Shown in pieces: positions 46,907 to 55,503 of a stretch of 64,000 nt of DNA. How positions within the stretch are numbered: the stretch's first letter is position 1; each line of letters starts with the position of its first letter. Under the pieces are notes generated by a model. That model searched no databases. It was not told the origin of the DNA and worked only from the letters and a program-made list of their open reading frames with translations. The DNA is from a virus. The position numbers were made by a program, and so were the translations under genes. Location: positions 62,001-126,000 of the IMG/VR virus record IMGVR_UViG_3300045051_000720, one strand, 5' to 3'.

Positions 46907-47436
46907 ACCTCCATCTCGGCTGCGGCAATGTGCGCCTGCCCGGCTTTGTTAACATCGACAGCCGTCACCTTCCCGCGGTAGACCGGGTGGACAACATCCG
47001 CCATTTGCGCTCGGTACCGGATGGTTCGGTCGATCTTGTCTACTGCTCCCACGTACTAGAGCACTTCAGCCGGTGGGACTACCCGCAGGTGCTGGCAACG
47101 TGGCATCGCGTGTTGCGGCGCGGAGGCGTCTTGCGCGTAGCCGTGCCCGATTTCCGTGCCATCGTCAACCGCTATATCGACACGCACGACCTGCCAGACC
47201 TTATCGGTCTGCTCTATGGCGGACAAGACTACCCCGAGAACCACCATCACTACGCGTGGGACATTGCGTCGTTGACGCATGACCTAACCGCAGTGGGGTT
47301 CACTAATGTGCGCCGGTACGACGCGCGAGCCACTGAGTACGCTCACATCCACGATTGCAGTCAAGCCTACCTGCCGCGCATGGACAAGGTCAATGGGGAG
47401 CTGATGAGCCTCAACGTCGAGTGCGAGAAGCGTTGA
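46903..47436 (+). CDS. SAM-dependent methyltransferase, Methyltransf_11 type
   Basis: A 177-residue protein: NLHLGCGNVRLPGFVNIDSR is motif I with the acid of motif II, SVDLVYCSHVLEHFSRWDYP is motif IV, and WHRVLRRGGVLRVAVPDF motif V. Complete for a small class I enzyme. Starts at the ATGA overlap. Likely modifies a sugar or lipid-linked intermediate. Confidence 0.82.
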   Translation: MNLHLGCGNVRLPGFVNIDSRHLPAVDRVDNIRHLRSVPDGSVDLVYCSHVLEHFSRWDYPQVLATWHRVLRRGGVLRVAVPDFRAIVNRYIDTHDLPDLIGLLYGGQDYPENHHHYAWDIASLTHDLTAVGFTNVRRYDARATEYAHIHDCSQAYLPRMDKVNGELMSLNVECEKR

Positions 47437-47461
47437 CACCACCATCCAATCACCCTATCAT
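47433..47461 (+). promoter_or_regulatory. Promoter, TTGACA-17-TATCAT, leaderless
   Basis: TTGACA overlaps the stop of the methyltransferase; spacer with TCCAAT; TATCAT, six bases, ATG. Confidence 0.82.
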
Positions 47462-47467
47462 TAGGTC

Positions 47468-47968
47468 ATGACTCCTCTCACGCGCGCCCACCTTCTCATT
47501 CTCCTCACCTTCGGTCTAATCTGCGGTGTCGTTGCCTGCGGCTACGCTCCCCATAAGGACCCACCCCTTTTTACCTACCCCACCGCGCGCATGGCCGAGG
47601 AGTCGGCGCGCCTGCACGCGCGTGACATTGGCGGGTCTTTTAATCAGAACCTGTGCTGCGGGTCTATGGTGCCGCTTATGCAGGCGGGCGACTGGATTGT
47701 CGTCGCGGACCCAATCAAGGTCCCCTTCACCGACGATCTGCTCGGGCGCCCTTGCGTGTACCAGCCCAAGTGGTTGCCGGCGGGACAATACGTACTCCAT
47801 CGCTTCACCTCGGGCAGCGCGCGCGACGGGTTCATCGCCAGCGGTGATGGGGTCAAACCAGACATCGATCCACGCACCGGGCGCGATTTTCACTCAGAGG
47901 CCAGCTATCGGGTCACCGCCGCGGACTATCGCGGGCGCGTTGAGGGCATCTATCGGGTCAAACCCTAA
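47468..47968 (+). CDS. Signal-peptidase-like (S24/S26) membrane protein
   Basis: A 166-residue protein with a hydrophobic N-terminus (LLILLTFGLICGVVACGYAP) whose VACG looks like a lipoprotein box. CCGSMVPLMQAGDWIVV holds the S-M-x-P serine motif of type I signal peptidases, and YVLHRFTSGSARDGFIASGD follows as the second conserved block, where the basic partner is R instead of K in the H-R pair. It may be an outward-facing processing enzyme. Leaderless. Confidence 0.65.
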   Translation: MTPLTRAHLLILLTFGLICGVVACGYAPHKDPPLFTYPTARMAEESARLHARDIGGSFNQNLCCGSMVPLMQAGDWIVVADPIKVPFTDDLLGRPCVYQPKWLPAGQYVLHRFTSGSARDGFIASGDGVKPDIDPRTGRDFHSEASYRVTAADYRGRVEGIYRVKP

Positions 47969-47972
47969 CACC

Positions 47973-48197
47973 ATGTCGAAAGGCTCACGCAGGAGACCGG
48001 GCAAACCCGGCGCATATGAGCGCGGCTACGAGGCCATCAACTGGGCCAAGGGGCGACCTGTGCGTAGGGTGACCAAGCTGACGACGCAGGAGACGTTGAC
48101 GAAGGACTATACCGACAAGGCGGACTGGGTCATCCTGCCTCTCGAAGACCTGCTTGGTCCTTCCTACGCCAAGCGAGGACGTACTCTCTCGTCATGA
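47973..48197 (+). CDS. Hypothetical basic protein, 74 residues
   Basis: Starts MSKGSRRRPGKPGAYERGYE. Positively charged N-terminus and a folded C-terminal part with DWVILPLEDLLGPSYAK. No known motif. Confidence 0.56.
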   Translation: MSKGSRRRPGKPGAYERGYEAINWAKGRPVRRVTKLTTQETLTKDYTDKADWVILPLEDLLGPSYAKRGRTLSS

Positions 48198-48508
48198 GCA
48201 TCAACCGTCGCTTCTTTCTCCGTGCCCTTATCGGCGCACCCATCGCCGCCAAGGCCGTCGAGCGCATCATCGCGGCTGGTGGACCTAAGGTTCAGCCTGT
48301 TAAACCGACACCCGAGCCATCATGGACAAAGGGAGCGGCTGACAAGGTGGACCCCCGCTGTTATGCGATATCGGGGGCCGCTAGGTACTCTAGCGACGGC
48401 TGCCCGTGCTTTTCTATACAGTCGTCACGGCAGACGGGCAGCTTCGGTTTATTCCCTTCTCATGACCGGCGTCATTCTCTGCGCTTTTCAATCCGAGGAC
48501 ACGCTTGA
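48194..48508 (+). CDS. Hypothetical protein with Tat-like signal
   Basis: A 104-residue protein beginning MSINRRFFLRALIGAPIAAK: N-R-R-F-F-L followed by a hydrophobic stretch resembles a twin-arginine signal, although the hydrophobic part is short. The C-terminal half overlaps the start of the next gene by 47 bases and a CTGCCCGT/ACGGGCAG inverted repeat, so its real end may be earlier. Confidence 0.45.
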   Translation: MSINRRFFLRALIGAPIAAKAVERIIAAGGPKVQPVKPTPEPSWTKGAADKVDPRCYAISGAARYSSDGCPCFSIQSSRQTGSFGLFPSHDRRHSLRFSIRGHA

Positions 48509-49235
48509 CGCCTGCCTCGCCCCTTGGCTGGCTACTAAGCGCGCACATCCGGGTGACTATATCATCTGCGCGGTGAGTGTGCCCTTCGAGGGTTTCCCCC
48601 AAGACCCACCCGACCGCACTCGCCAGATCCTAGACGGCTATGCTGCGACCGGTGAGATTGACCATCTCATCACGAGCGACCAACCGATGAAGGAAACCGA
48701 GGCGCGCGGACGCGCGTTGCGGTGGTTGGTGGAGAAGGGGGCGGCGCTGACGGTCATGGTTGACAGTGATGAGACGTGGTCTCAAGAGCAGATCACTGCC
48801 GCGCTGGCTTTCGTCGACGCCAATCCGTGGGTGCAGTGGTTCCGCGTACCCTACAAGCAGATGGTCTTCACGCGCGACCAGTGGTTGGCTCAGCCCTTCA
48901 TCCCGGCGCGTATACACCGCACGCACATCCACGGTGGGTACGTTGCAGCGGGTTTCTGGGACGACAACAACGTGTTCTATCGACGCCCATGGGAGGCAGA
49001 TGGGAAGGTTGTACGGGATGCTGAGCTAGCGTGTCTCGTTATCCCTCAGGCCTTGGTCTGGGTATCGCACGAGACGTGGTTATCGAACGCCCGAAGCCGC
49101 GCCAAGGTGCGATATCAAACGTCTCGCGGCTGGCAGTGTTCGTTCTGTTGGGATGAAGCGACCGATTCGCTCAGATTCAATGACGCCTACTATGCTCTGA
49201 CGGGTGAGTGCATCCCCGAGGTTGTCCATGCCTGA
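48462..49235 (+). CDS. GT2-like glycosyltransferase
   Basis: A 257-residue GT-A enzyme: GVILCAFQSEDTLDACLAPW at the start, ARGRALRWLVEKGAALTVMV for the nucleotide site, VDSDETWSQEQI with the D-S-D metal motif, and WVSHETWL near the end. Cytoplasmic. ATG follows an inverted repeat. Substrate unknown. Confidence 0.76.
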   Translation: MTGVILCAFQSEDTLDACLAPWLATKRAHPGDYIICAVSVPFEGFPQDPPDRTRQILDGYAATGEIDHLITSDQPMKETEARGRALRWLVEKGAALTVMVDSDETWSQEQITAALAFVDANPWVQWFRVPYKQMVFTRDQWLAQPFIPARIHRTHIHGGYVAAGFWDDNNVFYRRPWEADGKVVRDAELACLVIPQALVWVSHETWLSNARSRAKVRYQTSRGWQCSFCWDEATDSLRFNDAYYALTGECIPEVVHA

Positions 49236-49473
49236 TCTTATCGCCCCCGAGGGTTTCCGCTGGGTATGCGTCGGTGAAGATCTCGCCGCCAACGACTTCG
49301 AGCGCAATGCGTGGGGGCAGTGGGAGGGTGTCTACTCCTACTATAAGGTCACTCGCACCCACCGATGCATGGTGCCTTATACCTATCTGCGCGCATTCCT
49401 CGGGGTTTATCAGCATCCGGCGTTTGTCGCTGGGTCGCATCGTGCTGCACGTCTCGCCCCTTTGTGGGCGTGA
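49228..49473 (+). CDS. Hypothetical protein, 81 residues
   Basis: Starts MPDLIAPEGFRWVCVGEDLA. Aromatic residues in the centre (WGQWEGVYSYYK) suggest a small soluble domain. No motif. Overlaps the glycosyltransferase by eight bases. Confidence 0.55.
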   Translation: MPDLIAPEGFRWVCVGEDLAANDFERNAWGQWEGVYSYYKVTRTHRCMVPYTYLRAFLGVYQHPAFVAGSHRAARLAPLWA

Positions 49474-49549
49474 CCTACACCTGCCGCGCCCGCGTTTTGG
49501 GCACAGGTTGTTCACCAAACGGGGTCGTGTATAACCCTTTCCCGCTATC

Positions 49550-52015
49550 ATGACGAAGCAAATTTCGACCACCTATTCTTACGATGAGTGCTTGAGCGCC
49601 TCCCAAGCCTATTTCGAAGGAGATGATTTAGCTGCCAAGGTCTTTGTTGATAAGTATGCCTTACGCGACAATGAGGGGAATTTATTGGAGAAGACCCCCG
49701 ATCAAATGCATTGGCGAATCGCACGGGAGTTTGCGCGCGTTGAGAAGAGCAAGTTCAAACATCCGTTGGGGGTAGATGGGATTTATGGTCTGCTTGACCA
49801 TTTCCGTTACATCATTCCGCAGGGATCACCGATGTTTGGAATAGGAAATCCTTATCAAACCATCTCGTTATCCAACTGCTTTTTGTTGGACGTTCCTCTT
49901 GATTCTTATTCGTCTATCCTTCAGGTAGATGAGCAATTGGTCAATATATGCAAACGACGAGGTGGGGTTGGAATTGATTTGTCTAATCTACGGCCTGCGG
50001 GAACGATAACGCGTAACGCTGCGCGTCAGTCAACAGGCATCGTAACGTGGATGGAACGGTATTCCAATTCTATTCGCGAAGTAGGACAAGGAGGGCGCAG
50101 AGGGGCATTGATGCTGACTTTGTCTATTCATCATCCGGACATCATTTCTTTTTGCACGATTAAAAACGATCCAGCCAAGGTAACGGGGGCTAACATATCG
50201 GTTCGTTTGACGCGGGAATTTTTAGACGCCGTCAAGAAAGACGAAGAATATGAACTGCGGTTTCCCGTAGATGCAGCGAAGCCCATTATCTCTACTAAGA
50301 TGCGCGCCAAGGAAGTATGGGATGTTATTATCAAATCTGCTTGGCTGCGCGCAGAGCCCGGATTATTGATGTGGGACAACGTGACAGAAAACACACCCGC
50401 TGATTGTTATGAGGAATACCAAAGTCGCGGTACCAATCCCTGCTCGGAGTTAAATCTTTCACCATTAGACAGTTGTAGACTTTTATGTCTCAATTTGCTG
50501 TCTTATGTCGTCAAACCGTTCACCAAAGAAGCTGCTTTTGATTTTGCTCTTTTTCATCAGCACGGTAAGATTGCCCAGCGTTTCATGGATGATTTGGTCG
50601 ATTTAGAGTCTGAGAAAATAGACTCTATTCTTGCGAAGATTCAGACCGACCCCGAATCAGATCTCGTCAAACGTAACGAGATAGTGTTATGGCAACGCGT
50701 CAAACGCTTCAATGACGAAGGAAGACGCACCGGTACTGGGATTACTGCACTTGGTGATGCCCTAGCCGCCCTAGGGATTGCTTATGGTTCTGAGCAATCA
50801 ATTCAAGTTACGGAAGATATTTATCGCTCTTTGAAGTTGGCTTGTTATGAGTCGTCTATTGATATGGCAGAAGAGTTGGGGTGTTTCAAAGTTTACGATG
50901 CCGCTCGTGAAAAGGATTGTCCTTTTATCAAGAGAATAGCCAAAGAATCTCCTGCTTTGTATGCACGCATGGTTAAGTTTGGTCGACGGAACATTTCATT
51001 AACGACTACCGCTCCGACTGGCTCGGTCAGTCTTATGACTCGCACCACATCGGGGATTGAACCCTTATTTATGACGGGTTATACTCGGAGGAAGAAAATC
51101 AATCCAAATGAGAAAAATGTAAAGGTTGATTTTGTTGACCAAAATGGGGATGCGTGGCAAGAGTTTGTAGTTTATCATCCTACTATTAAAACGTGGATGA
51201 CCATTACTGGGGAAACGAATGTCAAAAAATCTCCGTGGTACGGATGTTGCGCTGAAGATATTGATTGGATCAATCGTGTCAAGTTACAGGCAGCAGCGCA
51301 AAAACACGTTTGTCATGCTATATCATCTACGATCAATCTTCCAGAAAACGTGACGAAGGTAAAAGTGAGTGAGATTTATCAGACCGCTTTTGAGAACGGG
51401 CTCAAAGGTATCACGGTTTACCGCAAGAATTGTCGTAGCGGGGTCATGGTTGAAACCGCCGCCTCCGATCGCGGTGAGAGGATTGTCAAAACTAAGGCCC
51501 CTAAACGACCCTATAGGCTACATGGGGAAGCGCACCATTTTACAATCAAAGGACACCGTTATTTTGTTGCTGTGGGGCTACTAGAAGGGGAACCATATGA
51601 GATATTTGGTGGTGAGAATTGCGATTCCGAGGGTGAGGTCTTGATACCCAAAAATGTAGTTGAGGGGCAACTCGTCAAACATGCCCGAGGTAAGTATAGT
51701 TTAGTAATTGCCGACCACGATTATCCTGTCGTAGGCCCATACTCCGATACCACTGTAGACTCTCTTACAAGAATGATTTCGACAGCTCTCCGTCACGGGG
51801 CAGATATTTCATTCGTTGTTCATCAGTTGGAAAAAACAAAGGGCGAGATGCAAAGTTTTTCCAAAATTCTTGCGCGTACACTCAAAAAATATATCAAGGA
51901 CGGTACTAAAGTAACAGGAGACAAGTGCCCAGAATGTAAGAGGGAAGATTGTGAACTGATTAGAGAAGATGGGTGCATTAAATGCGTGACATGTGGATGG
52001 ACGAAATGCGGATGA
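49550..52015 (+). CDS. nrdJ: Class II (adenosylcobalamin-dependent) ribonucleotide reductase
   Basis: An 821-residue enzyme that makes deoxyribonucleotides using vitamin B12 coenzyme, so no oxygen or small subunit is needed. Signature blocks: SLSNCFLLDVPLDS, then ICKRRGGVGIDLSNLRP, the active-site NPCSELNLSPLDSC, and LTTTAPTGSVSLM for substrate binding. The C-terminal end KCPECKREDCELIREDGCI carries two Cys pairs that reload the active-site disulfide, as in NrdJ/NrdZ proteins with a TSCPD-like domain before it. The gene is clearly richer in A+T than the glycan genes, like the endonuclease gene that follows with a four-base overlap. Confidence 0.92.
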   Translation: MTKQISTTYSYDECLSASQAYFEGDDLAAKVFVDKYALRDNEGNLLEKTPDQMHWRIAREFARVEKSKFKHPLGVDGIYGLLDHFRYIIPQGSPMFGIGNPYQTISLSNCFLLDVPLDSYSSILQVDEQLVNICKRRGGVGIDLSNLRPAGTITRNAARQSTGIVTWMERYSNSIREVGQGGRRGALMLTLSIHHPDIISFCTIKNDPAKVTGANISVRLTREFLDAVKKDEEYELRFPVDAAKPIISTKMRAKEVWDVIIKSAWLRAEPGLLMWDNVTENTPADCYEEYQSRGTNPCSELNLSPLDSCRLLCLNLLSYVVKPFTKEAAFDFALFHQHGKIAQRFMDDLVDLESEKIDSILAKIQTDPESDLVKRNEIVLWQRVKRFNDEGRRTGTGITALGDALAALGIAYGSEQSIQVTEDIYRSLKLACYESSIDMAEELGCFKVYDAAREKDCPFIKRIAKESPALYARMVKFGRRNISLTTTAPTGSVSLMTRTTSGIEPLFMTGYTRRKKINPNEKNVKVDFVDQNGDAWQEFVVYHPTIKTWMTITGETNVKKSPWYGCCAEDIDWINRVKLQAAAQKHVCHAISSTINLPENVTKVKVSEIYQTAFENGLKGITVYRKNCRSGVMVETAASDRGERIVKTKAPKRPYRLHGEAHHFTIKGHRYFVAVGLLEGEPYEIFGGENCDSEGEVLIPKNVVEGQLVKHARGKYSLVIADHDYPVVGPYSDTTVDSLTRMISTALRHGADISFVVHQLEKTKGEMQSFSKILARTLKKYIKDGTKVTGDKCPECKREDCELIREDGCIKCVTCGWTKCG

Positions 52016-53037
52016 CTAACAAGACCAAACAATACCTTGAACGGGCCTGCCAGATTCATAAGAATAAATATGACTATTCACTAGTGAGCGACATCACGAC
52101 GAATAAGCAGTATATTGAAATCAAGTGCCCTATACATGGTGTGTTTAAGCAAGCCGTCTCATCGCATGTCAATGCCAAACAGGGCTGCCCACGATGTGGG
52201 GGTAACTTTCGCAGGACAACAGAAGAGGTGATGGATGAGATTCGCAAGGTACACGGAGACAGATTTACCTATACCCCGTTTCAGTATAAATGTAATAAGC
52301 AGAAAATTGAGATATTCTGTAAAGTGCACGGCTCATTCAAGACTGGTGTTAAAGAACATCTGAACGGTGGTGGGTGTCCTAAGTGCGCTAAGAACGCCAA
52401 AATGAATACGGAGGATTTTATCAAGAAGGCGCGTAAAAAACACGGGGATCGTTATGATTATAGCAAAGTAGATTATCGGTTGTGTGACCAACATGTAACC
52501 ATTACCTGTCGAACTCATGGAGATTATTTACAAACTCCGCACGCGCATCTTGCCGGATATGGTTGTTCTAGATGTGTGGCCAATTCGTCTCGCAAGGAAA
52601 ATTGCTGGCTAGATTCGCTACAGATTGTGGGTTTGCTTAGACAGCATAAGGTCAAAGTAGGAAAAAGGAGATATACAGTAGATGGGTTCGATCCAAAGAC
52701 AAATACGATATATGAGTTTAACGGAGATTATTTCCATGGTAATTACAAGTATTTCGATGGTTGTTGGACTAACCGCGTAACGAAAACGTCGTTTGCCGAG
52801 TTGGCGCGTAAAACACGCGAAAAAGAAAAGGCGTTGAAACAAGCGGGGTATACAGTTGTCTCGATCTGGGAGAGTGACTATCTCGCTTCCTTGGGCAAAG
52901 AATACCGCGATGAGGTTGACTCCACGCAACGGCGGGTCAATCAATTGGCTTTCATTAGAGAATGGCAATTAGCTGACGACGAATGTTTTGATTGGCAGAA
53001 TTTTGCGGCCTTGTTAGGCAAGCCTAAATCTGTCTAG
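52012..53037 (+). CDS. Putative homing endonuclease with CxxC repeats and Vsr-like nuclease
   Basis: A 341-residue protein. Three repeats of about 65 residues have the pattern HGDRYDYSKVDY ... ITCRTHGDYLQTPHAHLAG ... CPxC, a DNA-binding element known from giant virus and phage endonucleases. The C-terminal domain contains YTVDGFDPKTNTIYEFNGDY and FHGNYKYFDGC, which fits a PD-(D/E)xK or Vsr-type nuclease core (D ... E-F-N-G-D). AT-rich. It starts at the stop codon of the reductase, an insertion site often used next to nrd genes. Confidence 0.78.
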   Translation: MTNKTKQYLERACQIHKNKYDYSLVSDITTNKQYIEIKCPIHGVFKQAVSSHVNAKQGCPRCGGNFRRTTEEVMDEIRKVHGDRFTYTPFQYKCNKQKIEIFCKVHGSFKTGVKEHLNGGGCPKCAKNAKMNTEDFIKKARKKHGDRYDYSKVDYRLCDQHVTITCRTHGDYLQTPHAHLAGYGCSRCVANSSRKENCWLDSLQIVGLLRQHKVKVGKRRYTVDGFDPKTNTIYEFNGDYFHGNYKYFDGCWTNRVTKTSFAELARKTREKEKALKQAGYTVVSIWESDYLASLGKEYRDEVDSTQRRVNQLAFIREWQLADDECFDWQNFAALLGKPKSV

Positions 53038-53069
53038 GTGCTCGCGCCCTTGGCGAGCCGGTTAGATAG

Positions 53070-53098
53070 TTGACACCCCCATCCAACGTGGCTAGCAT
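53070..53098 (+). promoter_or_regulatory. Promoter, TTGACA-17-TAGCAT, leaderless
   Basis: TTGACA, spacer with TCCAAC, TAGCAT, six bases, ATG. Confidence 0.82.
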
Positions 53099-53104
53099 AG
53101 GTGG

Positions 53105-53851
53105 ATGACCATTATCATCTCCGACCTCCACGGGTGTTGGTTTTCGACCGTACGTTTGCTCAACACCTGTGCCGCGCAATACCCCGGCGCGCGGCTGGTG
53201 CTGTTGGGCGATCTGGTTGATCGCGGTCCCCACTCGCGCGCGGTGGTGGAGTTCGCGATGGGTCATCAGATACCCACGGTACTCGGGAATCACGAGTCAC
53301 TTTGCCTTGCCTACTCCGCCCATGCCCGCCAAGGCTACGATGCACGATGTGCGAGCTACTACGAGCGCGACATCTGGCTCTACAACGGGGGTGAAGAGAC
53401 CCTCGCCAACTGGCTCCCCGACGAGTCACAGTGGCGGGAGGGTCTGCCCAAGGATGTGCTCGATTGGATGGCGGCGCTCCCACCCTATATCATCCTTGAT
53501 GAGGTGGACGAACAGGGGCGCAAGTTGCTTTGTTCGCATACCGGCTACGGGCTGGATGCCGATAGCGGCGGCTGGTTCCGCGCGCTATGGGGGCGGCATG
53601 AATATGGCGACGGGGAGTTCCCCGAGGACAACCTATACAGAGCGTTCGGTCACACCCAAAAGCGCGAGGCTGAGGTGACGGACAAGTGGGCGATGATAGA
53701 CAGCGGCGCGGCGTACGCCAAGCGCGGCCTTGGCACCCTCACCGCCTTCATTTGGCCTACCAAAGCCCTTATCCAGCAACGCTTTGACGAGACCCCAATC
53801 CAACCCCAATTCAGTATCGTTGGCGGGTGTATAGAAAAGGCATCCTTCTAA
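53105..53851 (+). CDS. Metallophosphoesterase, PP2A/ApaH-like
   Basis: A 248-residue phosphatase with the complete set of metal-binding motifs in order: ISDLHGC, LVLLGDLVDRGPHS, TVLGNHESLC, LLCSHTGYG and AFGHTQKRE. The family removes phosphate from serine/threonine or splits dinucleoside polyphosphates; bacteriophage lambda carries a well-known relative. It is the second phosphatase of the window (with the one at 9013). Leaderless from its own promoter. Confidence 0.88.
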   Translation: MTIIISDLHGCWFSTVRLLNTCAAQYPGARLVLLGDLVDRGPHSRAVVEFAMGHQIPTVLGNHESLCLAYSAHARQGYDARCASYYERDIWLYNGGEETLANWLPDESQWREGLPKDVLDWMAALPPYIILDEVDEQGRKLLCSHTGYGLDADSGGWFRALWGRHEYGDGEFPEDNLYRAFGHTQKREAEVTDKWAMIDSGAAYAKRGLGTLTAFIWPTKALIQQRFDETPIQPQFSIVGGCIEKASF

Positions 53852-53853
53852 CC

Positions 53854-54252
53854 ATGCCCCCCGAATCCACCCCTCCTTTTGTGAGTTCACTCCCGCCTGA
53901 GCTGCTGGACGGTCTGGACGATAGAGGGAGATACCTTTACCAATCGGTAGACCGCATCACGCAGGCCCAAGCGTGGCTGATCGAACGGTCTAAGGAGCAT
54001 ACTGAGACCCTCGCTGCGGTGCGGTTGCAGGTCGAGAAAACAAATGGACGTACGACCGCCAGCGAGGCCAAGATCCTCGCGCTGGAAAGCGACCCCGGTC
54101 TCAAGCTGGCTCGGGTGGGCGCGACCCTTGTGCGATCAAAGTGGTTTTGGGGCGCGGCGGCATCGGCGATTATCGTCACGATTTCGGTAGTTGGTGGATA
54201 TGGAGCCGTTGCTCCGCTACAGGCAATAGTTAAGTTGGTGTTTGGGCTTTAA
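53854..54252 (+). CDS. Small phage membrane protein, coiled coil plus transmembrane helix
   Basis: A 132-residue protein. Residues about 30-80 form a long charged helix (ITQAQAWLIERSKEHTETLA and following), then SKWFWGAAASAIIVTISVVGG is one transmembrane segment near the C-terminus. Such a plan is common in small phage proteins next to virion or lysis genes; here the neighbours do not say. A GGTGTATAG element lies 20 bases before the start. Its end overlaps the end of the convergent GIY-YIG gene. Confidence 0.62.
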   Translation: MPPESTPPFVSSLPPELLDGLDDRGRYLYQSVDRITQAQAWLIERSKEHTETLAAVRLQVEKTNGRTTASEAKILALESDPGLKLARVGATLVRSKWFWGAAASAIIVTISVVGGYGAVAPLQAIVKLVFGL

Positions 54253-55348
54253 TCTGTTTCCAGCCCTTGCACTTGTGCTTTGGGGGACCACCAATTCTTT
54301 TCCATCCGAGTACTTCGGAAGTTTTTTCTTTGGCCAACCAATAAAAAGGTTCATAGGGCAGGTTGTTTTGGTGGCAGAATAAACGAAGATTATCGATGTG
54401 AATAGTCTGGCCCGTGGGGTCAATGAGATCAAGACTAAGTATTTTTAAGCAACGACGTGAAATAATGGTTTCGTCGGTAGTTTCGGGGAGTTTCCACCCA
54501 CGATGACTTAGTTGTCTCTTAGCCAAGACGGCCCCTATAGCCTGAGGACGAAGGTTGTTCTTTTTACAAAAGTTACCAATTCCAATACCACTAATTATTT
54601 CTCCCGTGGGAGCGCGTAACGTAAAATGTCTTTCACATTTGCTAACCTCATCTAAACGTTCTTGCAGACGCCATCCTTGGTATTCTAGTTGTTTTTTGTC
54701 TAATAGCCGCAAAAACGAGGCAAGGGTAAATCCATACTCTTGAATGGTTTGTCGGATGTTTGATACTACTAGGGTCCTGCCGTCTTTGTGTTGGAGGTAG
54801 TATCGTTTCCCCACCCTCTCGCCCAATTTGGGGTTATCAAGTTGTTCGCGTGTTAAGCTTACAGAACAAAATCCTTTATGTGTGCGGTATTTTTCGGGGT
54901 GTTTGACGATATACTTCATTTGAGAATTAGATAGTCCATGCGTACGACAAAAGGCTGCTAGATTTACTCCTTCAACGATTTCCCATGTATCAATTCGTCG
55001 TACCCGAAATGGGCGCGAATGGTTCGCGCGAATTTTTTCAATTGATTCGGGCGATAACAAACGATTATCTCCGCAATTTTTCAGGTTAAACCCATTGGGG
55101 ATGTACGCATTAAAACGTTGCGCATAAAAATGTTCCAGTTTATTTAGTTGGGCTATGTCAGTGATATCCTTTTCTAAAATTTCAACGTCGAACGCGTGAT
55201 GCCCGTATTTTTGTGCGGCGTTGAACAAAAGCGGGTTGGTTGTTTGCTCCCACCAGCGACCTCCGGAGTATCGGCGTCGAAAAGAGGTAACGCTTTGGCC
55301 GATGTAACTCTTACCCGTCTCTCGATGGTAGATGCGATAGATGATCAT
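54230..55348 (-). CDS. GIY-YIG homing endonuclease
   Basis: A 372-residue enzyme. IIYRIYHRETGKSYIGQSVT and SFRRRYSGG form the GIY-YIG nuclease core; YAQRFNAYIPNGFNLKNCGD contains the conserved N-G-x-N-L part. Behind it lie repeated DNA-binding (NUMOD-like) segments, for example VNLAAFCRTHGLSNSQMKYI and IGNFCKKNNLRPQAIG. The start MIIYRIY is chosen because the domain begins there; about 24 more residues are possible upstream. AT-rich and opposite in direction to its neighbours. Confidence 0.87.
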   Translation of the reverse strand: MIIYRIYHRETGKSYIGQSVTSFRRRYSGGRWWEQTTNPLLFNAAQKYGHHAFDVEILEKDITDIAQLNKLEHFYAQRFNAYIPNGFNLKNCGDNRLLSPESIEKIRANHSRPFRVRRIDTWEIVEGVNLAAFCRTHGLSNSQMKYIVKHPEKYRTHKGFCSVSLTREQLDNPKLGERVGKRYYLQHKDGRTLVVSNIRQTIQEYGFTLASFLRLLDKKQLEYQGWRLQERLDEVSKCERHFTLRAPTGEIISGIGIGNFCKKNNLRPQAIGAVLAKRQLSHRGWKLPETTDETIISRRCLKILSLDLIDPTGQTIHIDNLRLFCHQNNLPYEPFYWLAKEKTSEVLGWKRIGGPPKHKCKGWKQIKAQTPT

Positions 55349-55468
55349 GAGGGTATGGTGTGATACACCTACCGTCGGCATATTTTGGACTAAATGGGGT
55401 GTGTTTATGGTTGAAGGCATCTCTTTCGAGGCGATTTCTTCATTTATGACGGCGTATCGCCTAGGGTC

Positions 55469-55497
55469 TTGACAAGGGCGGTTAACCCGCCTATGAT
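55469..55497 (+). promoter_or_regulatory. Promoter, TTGACA-17-TATGAT, leaderless
   Basis: TTGACA, spacer with GTTAAC, TATGAT, six bases, ATG. Confidence 0.82.
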
Positions 55498-55503
55498 GGG
55501 GTC

